Assembly (NCBI RefSeq): GCF_000622365.1
Contig: NZ_JASC01000013.1
Coordinates: 640,361 to 704,360 of the forward strand
Source: Sulfitobacter noctilucae
GTDB lineage: Bacteria; Pseudomonadota; Alphaproteobacteria; Rhodobacterales; Rhodobacteraceae
DNA: 64,000 nt
Direction of reading: 5' to 3'
Under the pieces are notes generated by a model, which was not told the DNA's origin, searched no databases, and was given only the letters and a program-made list of their open reading frames with translations. The translations under genes were made by a program, and so were the position numbers. This document shows positions 1 to 8,613 of the stretch, piece by piece. Position 1 is the stretch's first letter. Each line of letters starts with the position of its first letter.

Positions 1-591
1 AACGCGCCCGGCGTGTATCGCGGCACCGGATTCGGCCATCCGCATCTCAAGCGCGGTGTACCAAGACGGTTCGCGTACCATATCCTTCAGCAGACGGTTA
101 CGTTCGCGCATTGCTTTTTCATAAGACAGTGCGTGTTCCGCATGTTCCGGCAGAAAGCTGAGTGTCATGCGGTCCAGAAATCGCCGTCGCCCTTCGGCCC
201 CTTCGATCCAAAGCCTGTCCATCGCAGGGATCAGCCACAGTACTCGGGCCAGCCGCCCAAGCGCTGTCTGCGGTGCAGCCTTGCCGTCAATGCGGGTTTG
301 GCGCGCGGCACCTCCTTCTGACCATATCTCAAGCTCATGGGTCTGATGCGGCGCGTTCAGCAGGCCGGTGATTTTCCAACCCAGTGCCTCCGGTCTGCGG
401 GTCATATCCTGCGCGCTTGACCGGCGGAGTCCGCGACCGGGGGACAGCAATGAGACGGCTTCCAAGATATTGGTCTTGCCCGCCCCATTAGGGCCGAAGA
501 TGGCGACCGGCCGCGCGTCACAATCGATCACGGCACGCTTATGCGAGCGGAAGTGAGACAGCGTAAGGTGCGAAAGCGTCAGGCTACCCAT
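1..591 (-). CDS. recF: DNA replication/repair protein RecF (N-terminal part, runs off left edge)
   Basis: RecF is an SMC-like ATPase that helps load RecA at single-strand gaps through the RecFOR pathway. I translated the minus strand from the ATG at 591. The first 197 codons are open to the window edge and show the family start with a Walker A motif GPNGAGKT at about residues 33-40, followed by NILEAVSLLSPGRGLR, typical of RecF. Downstream blocks such as LWLIPAMDRLW and EGRRRFLDRM also match the family. The C-terminal half, with Walker B and the ABC signature, lies outside the window. It follows dnaN on the same strand with a 59 bp gap that holds two perfect inverted repeats, matching the common dnaA-dnaN-recF order. 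Confidence 0.95.
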   Translation of the reverse strand, partial: MGSLTLSHLTLSHFRSHKRAVIDCDARPVAIFGPNGAGKTNILEAVSLLSPGRGLRRSSAQDMTRRPEALGWKITGLLNAPHQTHELEIWSEGGAARQTRIDGKAAPQTALGRLARVLWLIPAMDRLWIEGAEGRRRFLDRMTLSFLPEHAEHALSYEKAMRERNRLLKDMVREPSWYTALEMRMAESGAAIHAGRV

Positions 592-601
592 CGACGGCCT
601 C

Positions 602-644
602 GTTTTCTTTTAAAGAAAACGGTCGGAAACTTTTAAAGTTTCCG
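602..644. repeat. Two tandem perfect palindromes between dnaN and recF
   Basis: The first, GTTTTCTTTTAAAGAAAAC at 602-620, is a perfect palindrome. The second, at 624-644, has 9-base arms CGGAAACTT and AAGTTTCCG around TTA. Both contain the 9-mer CTTTTAAAG, at 607-615 and 630-638, exactly 23 bp apart. They lie in the short gap between the dnaN stop and the recF start. Neither is followed by a clear T-run on either strand, so a classical intrinsic terminator is not obvious. They could be a processing or attenuation element, or a genome-wide intergenic repeat. Confidence 0.7.
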
Positions 645-650
645 CACCCG

Positions 651-1769
651 TCACACACGCATTGGCATCACAACATAGACCGCTGACATATCATTGCCTT
701 CGCGCATCAGTGTCGGATCACCCGAGGAGTTGAACATAAATACCGCGTTCTCGCGGTCCACTTGGCTTGCGATCTCCAGCAGGTATTTCGCGTTGAACCC
801 GATCTCCAAGCGCTCATCGCTATAGGCCACGGCAAGCTCTTCTTCGGCGGCACCGCTGTCGGGCGCGTTGACGGACAGGATCAGGCGGTCTTCATCCAGT
901 TGCAGCTTTACCGCGCGGGAGCGTTCGGAACTGACAGTCGCCACACGGTCCACAGCCTGAGCAAAATCGGCAGCGTCGACTTCCATCTTGCGGGTGTTGC
1001 CCTGTGGAATGACGCGTGTGTAATCAGGGAAGGTGCCGTCAATCACTTTAGAGGTCAGGGTAATCTCGGGTGTGGCGAAACGCACTTTGGTCTCGGAGAC
1101 AGAAACGGCGATCTCGACTTCATCATTGTCCAACAGCTTGCGCAATTCGCCCACGGTCTTGCGTGGTACGATCACGCCGGGCATCTCGGCAGCACCCGAT
1201 GGCATATCCGCATCAATGCGGGCCAGACGGTGCCCGTCTGTGGCCACACAACGCAGCACCTTGCCGCCCTCCGCATCAGCAATGTGCATGTAGACGCCAT
1301 TCAGATAATAGCGGGTCTCCTCGGTCGAGATGGCGAATTTGGACTTGTCGAACAACCGGCGCAGTACAGGGGCCGGGGCCGAAAAGTTAGACGCATATTC
1401 AGAGCTTGCCATCACCGGGAAATCTTCTCGCGGGAGGGTGGCGAGCGAGAAGTTGGAGCGCCCTGCTTCAACTGTCATGCGGCCCGCCGCGGTGTCTGCG
1501 GTCAAAGCGATCAGCGCGCCATCCGGCAGTTTGCGTACGATTTCATGCAGCAGGGTGGCTGATACGGTCGTAGCACCCGCGCGTTCGACCTGGGCGCCGA
1601 CCTTGTCGACCACTTCGATGTCCAGATCAGTGGCGCGGAAGGAGACATCGCTCCCCTCGGCCTCGATCAAGACGTTAGCGAGGATCGGTATGGTGTTGCG
1701 GCGCTCCACCACGGATTGGGCCTGATTGACCGCTTTCAAAAGCGCTGCCCGTTCGATGCTGAATTTCAT
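651..1769 (-). CDS. dnaN: DNA polymerase III subunit beta (sliding clamp)
   Basis: This is the ring-shaped processivity clamp that holds DNA polymerase III and other enzymes on DNA. The 372-residue protein begins MKFSIERAALLKAVNQAQ and ends VYVVMPMRV, both hallmark ends of DnaN, with NTIPILANVLIEA in domain 1 and the usual three-domain length. The open frame extends upstream to 1829, but the family start and a GGGAGAAGG ribosome site just before it place the true start at 1769. It lies downstream of dnaA on the same strand, 132 bp away, and ahead of recF, so the three are probably at least partly cotranscribed. Confidence 0.97.
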   Translation of the reverse strand: MKFSIERAALLKAVNQAQSVVERRNTIPILANVLIEAEGSDVSFRATDLDIEVVDKVGAQVERAGATTVSATLLHEIVRKLPDGALIALTADTAAGRMTVEAGRSNFSLATLPREDFPVMASSEYASNFSAPAPVLRRLFDKSKFAISTEETRYYLNGVYMHIADAEGGKVLRCVATDGHRLARIDADMPSGAAEMPGVIVPRKTVGELRKLLDNDEVEIAVSVSETKVRFATPEITLTSKVIDGTFPDYTRVIPQGNTRKMEVDAADFAQAVDRVATVSSERSRAVKLQLDEDRLILSVNAPDSGAAEEELAVAYSDERLEIGFNAKYLLEIASQVDRENAVFMFNSSGDPTLMREGNDMSAVYVVMPMRV

Positions 1770-1901
1770 GTGCCTTCTCCCAATGGACTGCCGGGAAAGG
1801 CAGACTACCCGGTTCCCCCGCTTGCACAAGACTTTTGGTGCTTTGCGGGGGTGATTGCAAGAGAGGGTTTAAGGGTCTGTCGGTGGGTGATGCCGTGCCG
1901 C

Positions 1902-3254
1902 TCAGGATTTGAGTGCACGCCCCAGCAGTTCGACGTCTTCGGCAATCTGGCTGTCCGATTGCTTAAGCTCTTCTATACGCCGCACACCATGCATGACGGT
2001 GGTATGGTCGCGCCCGCCAAAGCGCCGACCGATTTCGGGCAGGGACCGCGTGGTCAGTTGCTTGCTGAGGTACATCGCCACCTGCCGGGGCCGCGCATAG
2101 CTGCGCAGTCGCTTGGGGCCGATCATGTCGCTCAGACGGATGTTGTAGTGCTCGCTAACTTTGCGCTGGATTTCTTCAACAGTGATCTTGCGCTCGGACG
2201 AGCGCAGCACATCGGCCAGACAATCCTGTGTCAGGTCCATGTCGATCTCGCGCCCGACCAGTGAGGCAAAGGCAAAGAGCCGGGTCAGCGCACCTTCAAG
2301 CACACGCACATTCGAGGTGATGCGATGGGCAAGGAATTCCAGCACGTTGTCCTGCACCTCCAGACCGGGATAGGTCTTTTGCTGCATCTCAAGCTTGCTT
2401 TGCAGAATGCCGAGGCGCAATTCATAATCGGTCGGGTGCAGATCTACGACCAGACCACATTGCAGCCGCGACTGGACACGCTCTTCCAGATCCTTGATGT
2501 CGGTGGGTGCGCGGTCGGCCGAAATGATGATCTGTTTGTTCTGGTCGACCAGCGCATTGAACGTGTGAAAGAATTCTTCCTGTGTGCTGTCCTTGCCGGC
2601 GATGAACTGCACATCATCCACCATCAGAACGTCGACCGAGCGGAACAGCTCTTTGAAGTCCATCATCTTGCGCTCACGCAGCGCTTGGACAAAGCGGTAC
2701 ATGAATTGTTCGGCTGACAGATAGAGCACGTTCATCTCGGGTTTGCGTTCGGCCAATTCGCGGGCGATGGCGTGCATCAGGTGGGTCTTGCCCAACCCTA
2801 CGCCGCCGTACAGAAACAGGGGATTGAAAGTGACCGGACCACCTTCGGCGACGCGACGGGCGGCGGCATGGGCCAGCTCATTGGGTTTACCGACGACGAA
2901 GTTGTCAAAGGTGAAGCGCTGATCCAGCGGCGCAGTGCTGCTTAGATCGGCACGGGCAGGTTTTGTTGCGGCAGCAGTTTGGCGTGTGGCTGGGGCTTTG
3001 GGCTCCACGCTCTGGGTCTGCAGCATGTAGTTCAAACGGGAGGCTTCCAGCCCTTCGGCCTTCATCTCGTGGAGGATCAGATCAGAATAATTCTGGCTGA
3101 CATAATTGCCAAAAAAGTTGGTGGGGACATGCAGTGTCGCGATCCCGTCTTTGACTGCACCAGGTACGATAGGGTCGATCCATGTTGTGTAGTTGTTCTG
3201 ACCCACTGTCTTCAGAAGCCGTTGCCTGATGTCTGCCCATTGATCTTGCGTCAT
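1902..3254 (-). CDS. dnaA: Chromosomal replication initiator protein DnaA
   Basis: DnaA is the AAA+ initiator that binds DnaA boxes, melts the origin and loads the helicase. The 450-residue protein has the N-terminal DnaB-interaction domain (start MTQDQWADIRQRL), a variable linker at about 85-110, an AAA+ domain with Walker A GVGLGKT at about 151-157 and Walker B VLMVDDVQF, and the C-terminal DNA-binding signature GGRDHTTVMHG at about 413-423. The length is normal for alphaproteobacteria. It is followed by dnaN. The 0.5 kb upstream gap holds one perfect DnaA box at 3679-3687, which could serve autoregulation. Confidence 0.98.
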   Translation of the reverse strand: MTQDQWADIRQRLLKTVGQNNYTTWIDPIVPGAVKDGIATLHVPTNFFGNYVSQNYSDLILHEMKAEGLEASRLNYMLQTQSVEPKAPATRQTAAATKPARADLSSTAPLDQRFTFDNFVVGKPNELAHAAARRVAEGGPVTFNPLFLYGGVGLGKTHLMHAIARELAERKPEMNVLYLSAEQFMYRFVQALRERKMMDFKELFRSVDVLMVDDVQFIAGKDSTQEEFFHTFNALVDQNKQIIISADRAPTDIKDLEERVQSRLQCGLVVDLHPTDYELRLGILQSKLEMQQKTYPGLEVQDNVLEFLAHRITSNVRVLEGALTRLFAFASLVGREIDMDLTQDCLADVLRSSERKITVEEIQRKVSEHYNIRLSDMIGPKRLRSYARPRQVAMYLSKQLTTRSLPEIGRRFGGRDHTTVMHGVRRIEELKQSDSQIAEDVELLGRALKS

Positions 3255-3684
3255 AACTGCCTTTGCATCCCATTCTTCACCGGCCCAGTCCGGCGTATTT
3301 CAATTGACCGCAGGCCACCGATCCGGTCCCAACACTGAAACCGAAGGCGTCCTGTGGACGGTCTTGGAAAGACTTCCCAACACTTTGTGGCGCCCTTTTG
3401 GCACCTGTTTGTCAGACGGTCTTTCCGTCATGTCGTAATGTGACAGGGCAAACGTGCGGCAGCACGATATGCAGTTCACCACGCCCGTTAATCGGGCTTA
3501 TGATGGACCCTGGTTCTTCGGATGACACCGCACAATGCGTCCGTTTCCCAAAGCCTGTCCCCCCAGCGATGCGACTCGCTGACATGTAGGTACCAAGCAG
3601 AACGGGTTCGCTTCAACACATCTTCAATCTTGACTCTGTTATTGTGAAAAAGAATCTCTCGGGTTCGTGACCCGATGATTATCC
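3255..3684. other. Non-coding gap upstream of dnaA
   Basis: This stretch of about 430 bp separates dnaA from the rpsT terminator on the same strand. Short open frames here (about 60 codons) show no ribosome site, family resemblance or sensible composition, and I read it as the dnaA promoter and leader region. Apart from the DnaA box at its far end I see no cluster of DnaA boxes and no AT-rich unwinding element. Confidence 0.6.
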
Positions 3685-3687
3685 ACA
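3679..3687 (+). promoter_or_regulatory. Perfect DnaA box TTATCCACA
   Basis: This 9-mer equals the high-affinity DnaA box. It lies about 425 bp upstream of the dnaA start and abuts the T-tract of the rpsT terminator. With only one box in view, autoregulation of dnaA, or chance, is more likely than an origin. Confidence 0.55.
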
Positions 3688-3720
3688 AAAAAAGGCGCCA
3701 GAAACTGACGCCTTCTTTTT
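3685..3720 (-). terminator. Intrinsic terminator downstream of rpsT
   Basis: A 10-bp stem at 3692-3714, read on the minus strand as AAGGCGTCAG / CTGGCGCCTT with a TTT loop and one G-T pair, is followed on that strand by seven T residues. It lies 46 bp past the rpsT stop. The plus strand also has a CTTTTT tail, so it may work in both directions. Confidence 0.85.
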
Positions 3721-3760
3721 CAATCTATTAGCCGATTCGCCATATGGCAAAAGGGTTGGA

Positions 3761-4024
3761 TCAAGCCAGTGCTTTGACCCGTGCCGACAAACGCGACATT
3801 TTCCGCGAGGCGGTGTTTTTATGAAACACACCTTTGGTGACGCCGCGCATCAGTTCTGGCTGTGCTGCTTTCAGCGCCGCAACTGCATCATCTTTAACAC
3901 CGGAGTCGATGGCTTCTTCGACTTTACGCAGATAGGTGCGGATGCGCGAACGACGGGCTTTGTTAATCTGGAAACGCTTCTCGTTCTGACGTGCGCGCTT
4001 CTTTGCTTGTGGTGTATTGGCCAT
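3761..4024 (-). CDS. rpsT: 30S ribosomal protein S20
   Basis: S20 binds 16S rRNA early in assembly of the small subunit. The 87-residue, Lys/Arg-rich protein starts [17 protein letters not shown] and contains [19 protein letters not shown], both diagnostic of the family, and the length is standard. It is transcribed alone between a 0.5 kb upstream gap and a strong terminator. The placement near dnaA is common in Rhodobacterales. Confidence 0.97.
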   Translation of the reverse strand: MANTPQAKKRARQNEKRFQINKARRSRIRTYLRKVEEAIDSGVKDDAVAALKAAQPELMRGVTKGVFHKNTASRKMSRLSARVKALA

Positions 4025-4345
4025 GCTGATCTACCTTCGGTTCATTCAAAATTTCGGCGCGTTACGCCAAACCTTGACCGCTTGAAACGGCTCCCCGGCG
4101 GGGAAAGGTGATTCTAGCCAAAGCGGGCTGCACGCGCATGTATGATGGGCCTATAGCGGGGTTTGGGTTGGGTTGTAAAGGTGGTGGATTGGGAACGGGT
4201 TGCCAGAGCATGGCGTGCGTGAAGCTGAGCAGCGTCCGGAGGCCAGGATCTAGAGCATAGACAGCACTTTGGATCGGTCAGATTCTGCCTATGCCTTTGT
4301 GCGTGGATGCATCTGACCTAGGTCAAGATGGAAAAGGAGAAGCTC
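4025..4345. other. Non-coding gap between rpsT and the small membrane peptide gene
   Basis: About 320 bp with no credible gene. The rpsT promoter and leader must lie in the left part. The right part holds an 8-base inverted repeat, GGTCAGAT at 4276-4283 against ATCTGACC at 4311-4318, whose right arm overlaps the palindrome at 4314-4325. No tRNA-like fold was recognised. Confidence 0.55.
4313..4326. promoter_or_regulatory. Fnr/FixK-like palindrome CTGACCTAGGTCAA
   Basis: The core TGACCTAGGTCA at 4314-4325 is a perfect 12-bp palindrome. With its flanks it differs by one base from TTGAC-N4-GTCAA, a form close to the TTGAT-N4-ATCAA class bound by Crp/Fnr-family regulators in alphaproteobacteria. 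It ends 20 bases before the start codon of the small ORF at 4346, which is too close for ordinary class II activation of that ORF. Repression, a misjudged target, or chance remain possible. Confidence 0.4.
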
Positions 4346-4423
4346 ATGTCCCAAGAAACATGGATCATATTCACAATCGCGATTGTTATCGTGGGTTTTC
4401 TGGCTTGGCGGACTTGGCGTTAA
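4346..4423 (+). CDS. Candidate 25-residue single-pass membrane peptide
   Basis: This small ORF encodes a peptide starting MSQETWIIFTIAIVIV and ending FLAWRTWR. It is one hydrophobic helix of about 17 residues with a short acidic N-terminus and a basic tail, so an N-out, C-in membrane peptide is expected under the positive-inside rule. A strong ribosome site, AAGGAG, sits 7 bases before the ATG. Nothing else codes in this 0.5 kb gap. I do not recognise a family. It resembles in size the accessory subunits of oxidases or transporters, but I have no homology to support that. A palindrome lies 20 bp upstream of the start. Confidence 0.6.
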   Translation: MSQETWIIFTIAIVIVGFLAWRTWR

Positions 4424-4538
4424 GGGCCCGTCCTCTTTCACCGAATTTGACAGTTGCAGCGAAGTCATGTGGACCCATTAGAGACACAGGTGGAGCGCAG
4501 GCAAATCCCGACCCCACATCCGGCTTGCTGCAATGCCC

Positions 4539-5315
4539 TCACTTATCTCGGAACTGCGCCTCGCGCTTTTCCAAGAAGGCATTCATGCCTTCATTCTGGT
4601 CCTCAGTCGCGAACAGCGAATGGAACATGCGGCGCTCGAACAACAAACCTTCGCGCAACGGCATCTCGTAGGCGCGGTTCACGGCTTCCTTGACGACCAT
4701 CACAGAAACCATCGACTTTTCCGCGATCTTTTGTGCAGCGCTCATGGTTTCTTCCATCAGCTTTTTCACGGGTACGACACGGGAAACCAAGCCCGACCGC
4801 TCTGCCTCTTCGGCGTCCATGAAACGGCCTGTCAGGTTCATGTCCATCGCTTTGGACTTACCCACCAGACGCGTCAGACGCTGGGTGCCGCCAATGCCCG
4901 CAACCACGCCCAGATTGATCTCGGGCTGGCCAAATTTAGCGGTTTCGGAACAGATGATAAAATCGCACATCATCGCCAATTCGCACCCGCCGCCCAGCGC
5001 ATAGCCGGACACGGCGGCGATGATCGGCTTGCGCACGCGCATGATCTGATCGGTCTCTGGTGTGAAGAGATCACCGGTGAAGGCTTCGACGAAGGTCTTG
5101 TCCTTCATCATCGCAATATCGGCCCCGGCGGCAAAAGCTTTTTCCGAGCCGGTGATCACAATACAGCGGACTTTGTCATTTTCCTGACACCCTTTCAGGG
5201 CATCGGCCAGTTCTTGCATCAAAACATCGTTCAGCGCATTCAGCGCATCCGGACGGTTCAGCGTGACCAGTGCCACATGATCGTCCACATCCAGCGTGAT
5301 CGTTTCGTAAGCCAT
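4539..5315 (-). CDS. Enoyl-CoA hydratase
   Basis: This crotonase-fold enzyme hydrates trans-2-enoyl-CoA in beta-oxidation. The 258-residue protein has the oxyanion-hole segments AFAAGADI (about 61-68) and [13 protein letters not shown]. Both glutamates of true hydratases are present, in GGCEL and in GQPEINLG, spaced exactly 20 residues apart as in the rat enzyme's Glu144 and Glu164. It is therefore likely an active short-chain hydratase, not an isomerase or inactive relative. It sits between rpsT and mutM on the same strand, 62 bp after mutM's start region. The physiological substrate (fatty acid or aromatic catabolism) cannot be told from sequence. Confidence 0.9.
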   Translation of the reverse strand: MAYETITLDVDDHVALVTLNRPDALNALNDVLMQELADALKGCQENDKVRCIVITGSEKAFAAGADIAMMKDKTFVEAFTGDLFTPETDQIMRVRKPIIAAVSGYALGGGCELAMMCDFIICSETAKFGQPEINLGVVAGIGGTQRLTRLVGKSKAMDMNLTGRFMDAEEAERSGLVSRVVPVKKLMEETMSAAQKIAEKSMVSVMVVKEAVNRAYEMPLREGLLFERRMFHSLFATEDQNEGMNAFLEKREAQFRDK

Positions 5316-5377
5316 CGGGCAGCTCTTTTGTTGTTGCTCAGGCGTCTTTGAATATCACGGGTTTAGCATGGTTCAAG

Positions 5378-6229
5378 CTATCTTTGGCATTGACTGCAAT
5401 AGAAGGACGACCGGCCAGACTGTACGATACGTCTTATGACATGACCGCAATCGGGTGTGCGACATAGCTCTCCCTCGCGGCCATAGACGTCAAAGCTGTG
5501 CTGGAAGTATCCCAACTCACCATCTGCTTGGCGAAAGTCGCGTAGGGACGAACCGCCCGCCTCGATCGCCTCGGCCAGCACATCGCGGATGATCGGCACA
5601 AGTGCTGCAACGCGACCTTTTGAAATACGTCCGGCTTTGCGTGCGGGATGGATACGGGCCCGGTAAAGCGCTTCACAGACATAGATATTTCCAAGGCCTG
5701 CAATCAAACGCTGATCCAGCAAAGCCGATTTTACCGGCGTGTTGCGGCCTGCAAAAGCGGCGATTAGGTGGTCTTCGTGAAAGTCATTGCCAAGCGGCTC
5801 CGGCCCCAGCGGTGCCAGCAGTTTGTGCTGCGCGGCTGTGGCGGTTTGCATCAGGTCCATTGCGCCAAAGCGGCGGGGATCGTTGAAGGTGATCCGCGCC
5901 CCGTTATCCATGTGAAACACCACATGGTCATGTTTTTCTGCTGCCGGATGATCATGCGTAAACTGACCCAGCGGATCGCCGGAAACCAGCATCCGGCCCG
6001 ACATTCCAAGATGAATCAGCAGTGATTCCCCTGACGCGAGATCAGCCAGAATATACTTGGATCGCCGCCGCAGTTGCATCACCTGCTGGCCGGTCAGCCG
6101 TTCCGCCATCTGTGCTGGGAACGGCCAGCGCAGATCAGGCCGGTTTACGTCGGCCTGCGCAATTGTCGCACCCTGCATCGCAGGTGTGAGCCCGCGCATC
6201 ACGGTTTCAACTTCGGGTAACTCTGGCAT
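5378..6229 (-). CDS. mutM: Formamidopyrimidine-DNA glycosylase (Fpg)
   Basis: Fpg removes 8-oxoguanine and other oxidised purines and cleaves the abasic site. The 283-residue protein starts [14 protein letters not shown], with the catalytic Pro2 and Glu3. It has the loop [17 protein letters not shown] with its helix-two-turn-helix region. It ends with a four-cysteine zinc finger, CRTPDC ... YCSQCQR, that binds DNA. All hallmarks are intact and the length is typical. It is divergent from ubiE, with 93 bp between the starts, an arrangement common in alphaproteobacteria. Confidence 0.96.
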   Translation of the reverse strand: MPELPEVETVMRGLTPAMQGATIAQADVNRPDLRWPFPAQMAERLTGQQVMQLRRRSKYILADLASGESLLIHLGMSGRMLVSGDPLGQFTHDHPAAEKHDHVVFHMDNGARITFNDPRRFGAMDLMQTATAAQHKLLAPLGPEPLGNDFHEDHLIAAFAGRNTPVKSALLDQRLIAGLGNIYVCEALYRARIHPARKAGRISKGRVAALVPIIRDVLAEAIEAGGSSLRDFRQADGELGYFQHSFDVYGREGELCRTPDCGHVIRRIVQSGRSSFYCSQCQR

Positions 6230-6322
6230 GACGTCTCCTGCTTTCAGGACTGCGGCAATTGGCTGTTTGTATCTAAGGCTTTGGCGCTATATCTCACCTT
6301 TGACAATATCGGGACGACAGCC

Positions 6323-7066
6323 ATGAACGACAAGACCACGCATTTCGGTTCGCAAACCGTGCCCGAGGACGAAAAGGCAGGCATGGTCCGCAGCCTGTTC
6401 TCCGATGTGGCGAACAAATACGACATCATGAACGATGTGATGAGCGTGGGCATCCACCGTATCTGGAAAGAAGCGATGATGGACTGGCTTGCGCCTCGGC
6501 CCGGTCAAAAGCTGCTGGATGTGGCGGGCGGCACGGGCGATGTGTCCTTCAAGTTTCTCAAACGTGCAGGATCGGGGCATGCAACGGTTTGTGATTTGAC
6601 CGAGGGGATGCTGGTCGAGGGGCGCAAACGCGCCGAAGCGGCAGCGATGCACGATAGTCTGGACTGGGTCGTCGGCGATGCGATGGCGTTACCGTTCGAG
6701 GACAATACCTTTGACGTCTATACCATCAGCTTTGGCATCCGGAACGTAACCCGTCCTCAGGAAGCGCTAAACGAAGCCTACCGCGTCTTGCGCCCCGGTG
6801 GTCGCCTGATGGTGCTGGAATTCAGCCAGTTGCCCAACCCGATGATGCAAAAGGCCTATGACCTTTACAGTTTCAACGTGATCCCCCGTATGGGTCAGGT
6901 GATCGCAAACGATCGCGACAGCTATCAGTATCTGGTCGAATCGATCCGCAATTTCCCCGATCAGGATACCTTTCTGAGTATGGTGCGGGAGGCTGGATTT
7001 GAACAGGCCAAGTACCGCAACCTGACCATGGGCATCGCCGCCCTGCATTCCGGTTGGAAGCTTTGA
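6323..7066 (+). CDS. ubiE: Ubiquinone/menaquinone biosynthesis C-methyltransferase UbiE
   Basis: UbiE carries out the C-methylation step in ubiquinone synthesis using SAM. The 247-residue form starting at [13 protein letters not shown] is chosen over an in-frame start at 6281 because it matches the family start. SAM motif I is [13 protein letters not shown], and [17 protein letters not shown] and [15 protein letters not shown] are UbiE signatures. It is the first gene of a ubiE-ubiB operon: its TGA overlaps the likely TTG start of ubiB in a TTGA. Confidence 0.95.
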   Translation: MNDKTTHFGSQTVPEDEKAGMVRSLFSDVANKYDIMNDVMSVGIHRIWKEAMMDWLAPRPGQKLLDVAGGTGDVSFKFLKRAGSGHATVCDLTEGMLVEGRKRAEAAAMHDSLDWVVGDAMALPFEDNTFDVYTISFGIRNVTRPQEALNEAYRVLRPGGRLMVLEFSQLPNPMMQKAYDLYSFNVIPRMGQVIANDRDSYQYLVESIRNFPDQDTFLSMVREAGFEQAKYRNLTMGIAALHSGWKL

Positions 7067-8595
7067 GGGGGCCGCACAACATATGGCGGCTCATCCGCAC
7101 CGGTGCCACGCTGGAACGCGCCGGCGCGATGAATGTCGTGCTGGATGCCTTCGAGGCGACGCCGGCGCTGCGCTTTGTCGCCCGTGCGCTGGGTCTGCCG
7201 TTCAAATATCTGGGCTATCGCGGTGATCCGACGATGCCGCCTGCCACCCGTGCGCTGACAGCGCTTGGGCCGGCGTATATTAAATTTGGTCAGGTGCTTT
7301 CCACCCGGCCAGATGTCGTGGGTGACGAACTGGCCGTACAACTGCGCGTGTTGCAGGACAAACTGCCACCTTTCAGCATCGAGGAAGCCAAGGCCGAAGT
7401 GCAGCGCGAGCTGGGTATGCCGGTCGAGGAGATATTCTCGGAATTCAGTGAACCCGTTGCCGCCGCCTCCATCGCGCAGGTCCACAAAGCGCGACTGGTC
7501 GACAGTGGCGAGGAAGTCGCGGTCAAAGTGCTGCGCCCCGGTATCGAAAAGGCGTTCCGCAAAGACGTGGATGCTTTTTATCTCGCCGCCCGCATGGTCG
7601 AGATTTTTTCACCTGGAGCGCGGCGTTTGCGCCCGATGGATGTTATTGAACACTTCGATGGCGTTGTGCGTGGCGAACTGGACTTGCGGCTTGAAAGCGC
7701 TGCAGCATCCGAATTTGCCGCCAACACCAAAAACGACGAAGGGTTCCAGCTGCCTGCAATCAAGTGGAACCATTCTTCGCGTAGGGTGATGACGCTGGGC
7801 TGGGCAGATGGTGTGTCGATGGGCGACAATGCCGCGATTGATGCAGCGGGCCATGACCGCGTAGCCCTCAGCAACCGGGTGCTGCAACTCTTTCTGAACC
7901 ACGCCCTGCGCGATGGCTATTTTCACGCCGATATGCACCAGGGCAATCTCAAGGTCGCGCCCAATGGCGATATCATCGCCTATGATTTCGGCATCATGGG
8001 CTACATCGACGAATACACCCGCCGGGTTTATGCCGAGATTCTTTATGGCTTCATCCGGCGCGATTATAAACGCGTGGCCAAGGTGCATTTTGAAGCGGGC
8101 TATGTGCCTGCAGACAAAGACGTGGATGAATTTGCCCGCGCCCTGCGTGCTGTAGGAGAGCCGATTTTCGGCATGGATGCCACCCGCATTTCCATGGCGC
8201 GGCTGCTTAGCTATCTCTTTGAAGTCACAGAGCGTTTCGGGATGGAGACCCGTACTGAACTGATCCTGCTTCAGCGTACAATGGTGGTTGTGGAAGGAGT
8301 GGCGCGGTCGCTGAACCCGCATATGAACATCTGGGAAGTCGCCAGCCCGATTGTCACCAGCTATATCACCAAATCCATCGGTCCTCGTGCTGTCATTACC
8401 GACCTGACAAACACCGCGATGGTGTTGGCCCGCTTTGGCCCCCGCCTGCCCGGTTTGGTCGAAGAAGCTTTGATGCGGCAAACGAACCCGCCACATGTGG
8501 ATCGGCGTCCGCGCAAGCGATGGTATGCTTTGGCCGCTGGCTTGGGGGCTTTTGGTGGCGCGGGTCTTTTGGTGGTGCTTGACGCGCTGCTGTAA
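7063..8595 (+). CDS. ubiB: Ubiquinone biosynthesis regulatory protein kinase UbiB
   Basis: UbiB belongs to the ADCK/ABC1 atypical kinase family and is an ATPase needed for ubiquinone synthesis (older annotations call it 2-polyprenylphenol 6-hydroxylase). It shows the KxGQ motif in [14 protein letters not shown] and the alanine-rich nucleotide loop in [13 protein letters not shown]. Conserved [11 protein letters not shown] and [10 protein letters not shown] supply the metal-binding residues. A C-terminal hydrophobic stretch, [22 protein letters not shown], suggests a membrane anchor. The start is probably TTG at 7063, overlapping the ubiE stop; TTG at 7054 is an in-frame alternative. Translational coupling with ubiE is likely. 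Confidence 0.93.
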   Translation: MRGPHNIWRLIRTGATLERAGAMNVVLDAFEATPALRFVARALGLPFKYLGYRGDPTMPPATRALTALGPAYIKFGQVLSTRPDVVGDELAVQLRVLQDKLPPFSIEEAKAEVQRELGMPVEEIFSEFSEPVAAASIAQVHKARLVDSGEEVAVKVLRPGIEKAFRKDVDAFYLAARMVEIFSPGARRLRPMDVIEHFDGVVRGELDLRLESAAASEFAANTKNDEGFQLPAIKWNHSSRRVMTLGWADGVSMGDNAAIDAAGHDRVALSNRVLQLFLNHALRDGYFHADMHQGNLKVAPNGDIIAYDFGIMGYIDEYTRRVYAEILYGFIRRDYKRVAKVHFEAGYVPADKDVDEFARALRAVGEPIFGMDATRISMARLLSYLFEVTERFGMETRTELILLQRTMVVVEGVARSLNPHMNIWEVASPIVTSYITKSIGPRAVITDLTNTAMVLARFGPRLPGLVEEALMRQTNPPHVDRRPRKRWYALAAGLGAFGGAGLLVVLDALL

Positions 8596-8607
8596 CACAG
8601 CGCGTCA
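8580..8607. terminator. Hairpin shared by convergent ubiB and thiolase genes
   Basis: Perfect 10-base arms, TGACGCGCTG at 8580-8589 and CAGCGCGTCA at 8598-8607, flank an 8-base loop containing the ubiB stop codon. It lies between two convergent genes only 18 bp apart. There is no T-run, so it may be a Rho-linked 3'-end structure rather than a classical terminator. Confidence 0.55.
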
Positions 8608-8613
8608 CACAGT

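Noticed and set aside
3255..3760. Chromosomal origin next to dnaA
   Set aside because: Only one DnaA box and no AT-rich unwinding region are visible; in Rhodobacterales dnaA is often not at the origin.
7609..8598. Minus-strand open frame of 329 codons over ubiB
   Set aside because: It is a shadow of ubiB codon bias with no ribosome site or domain.
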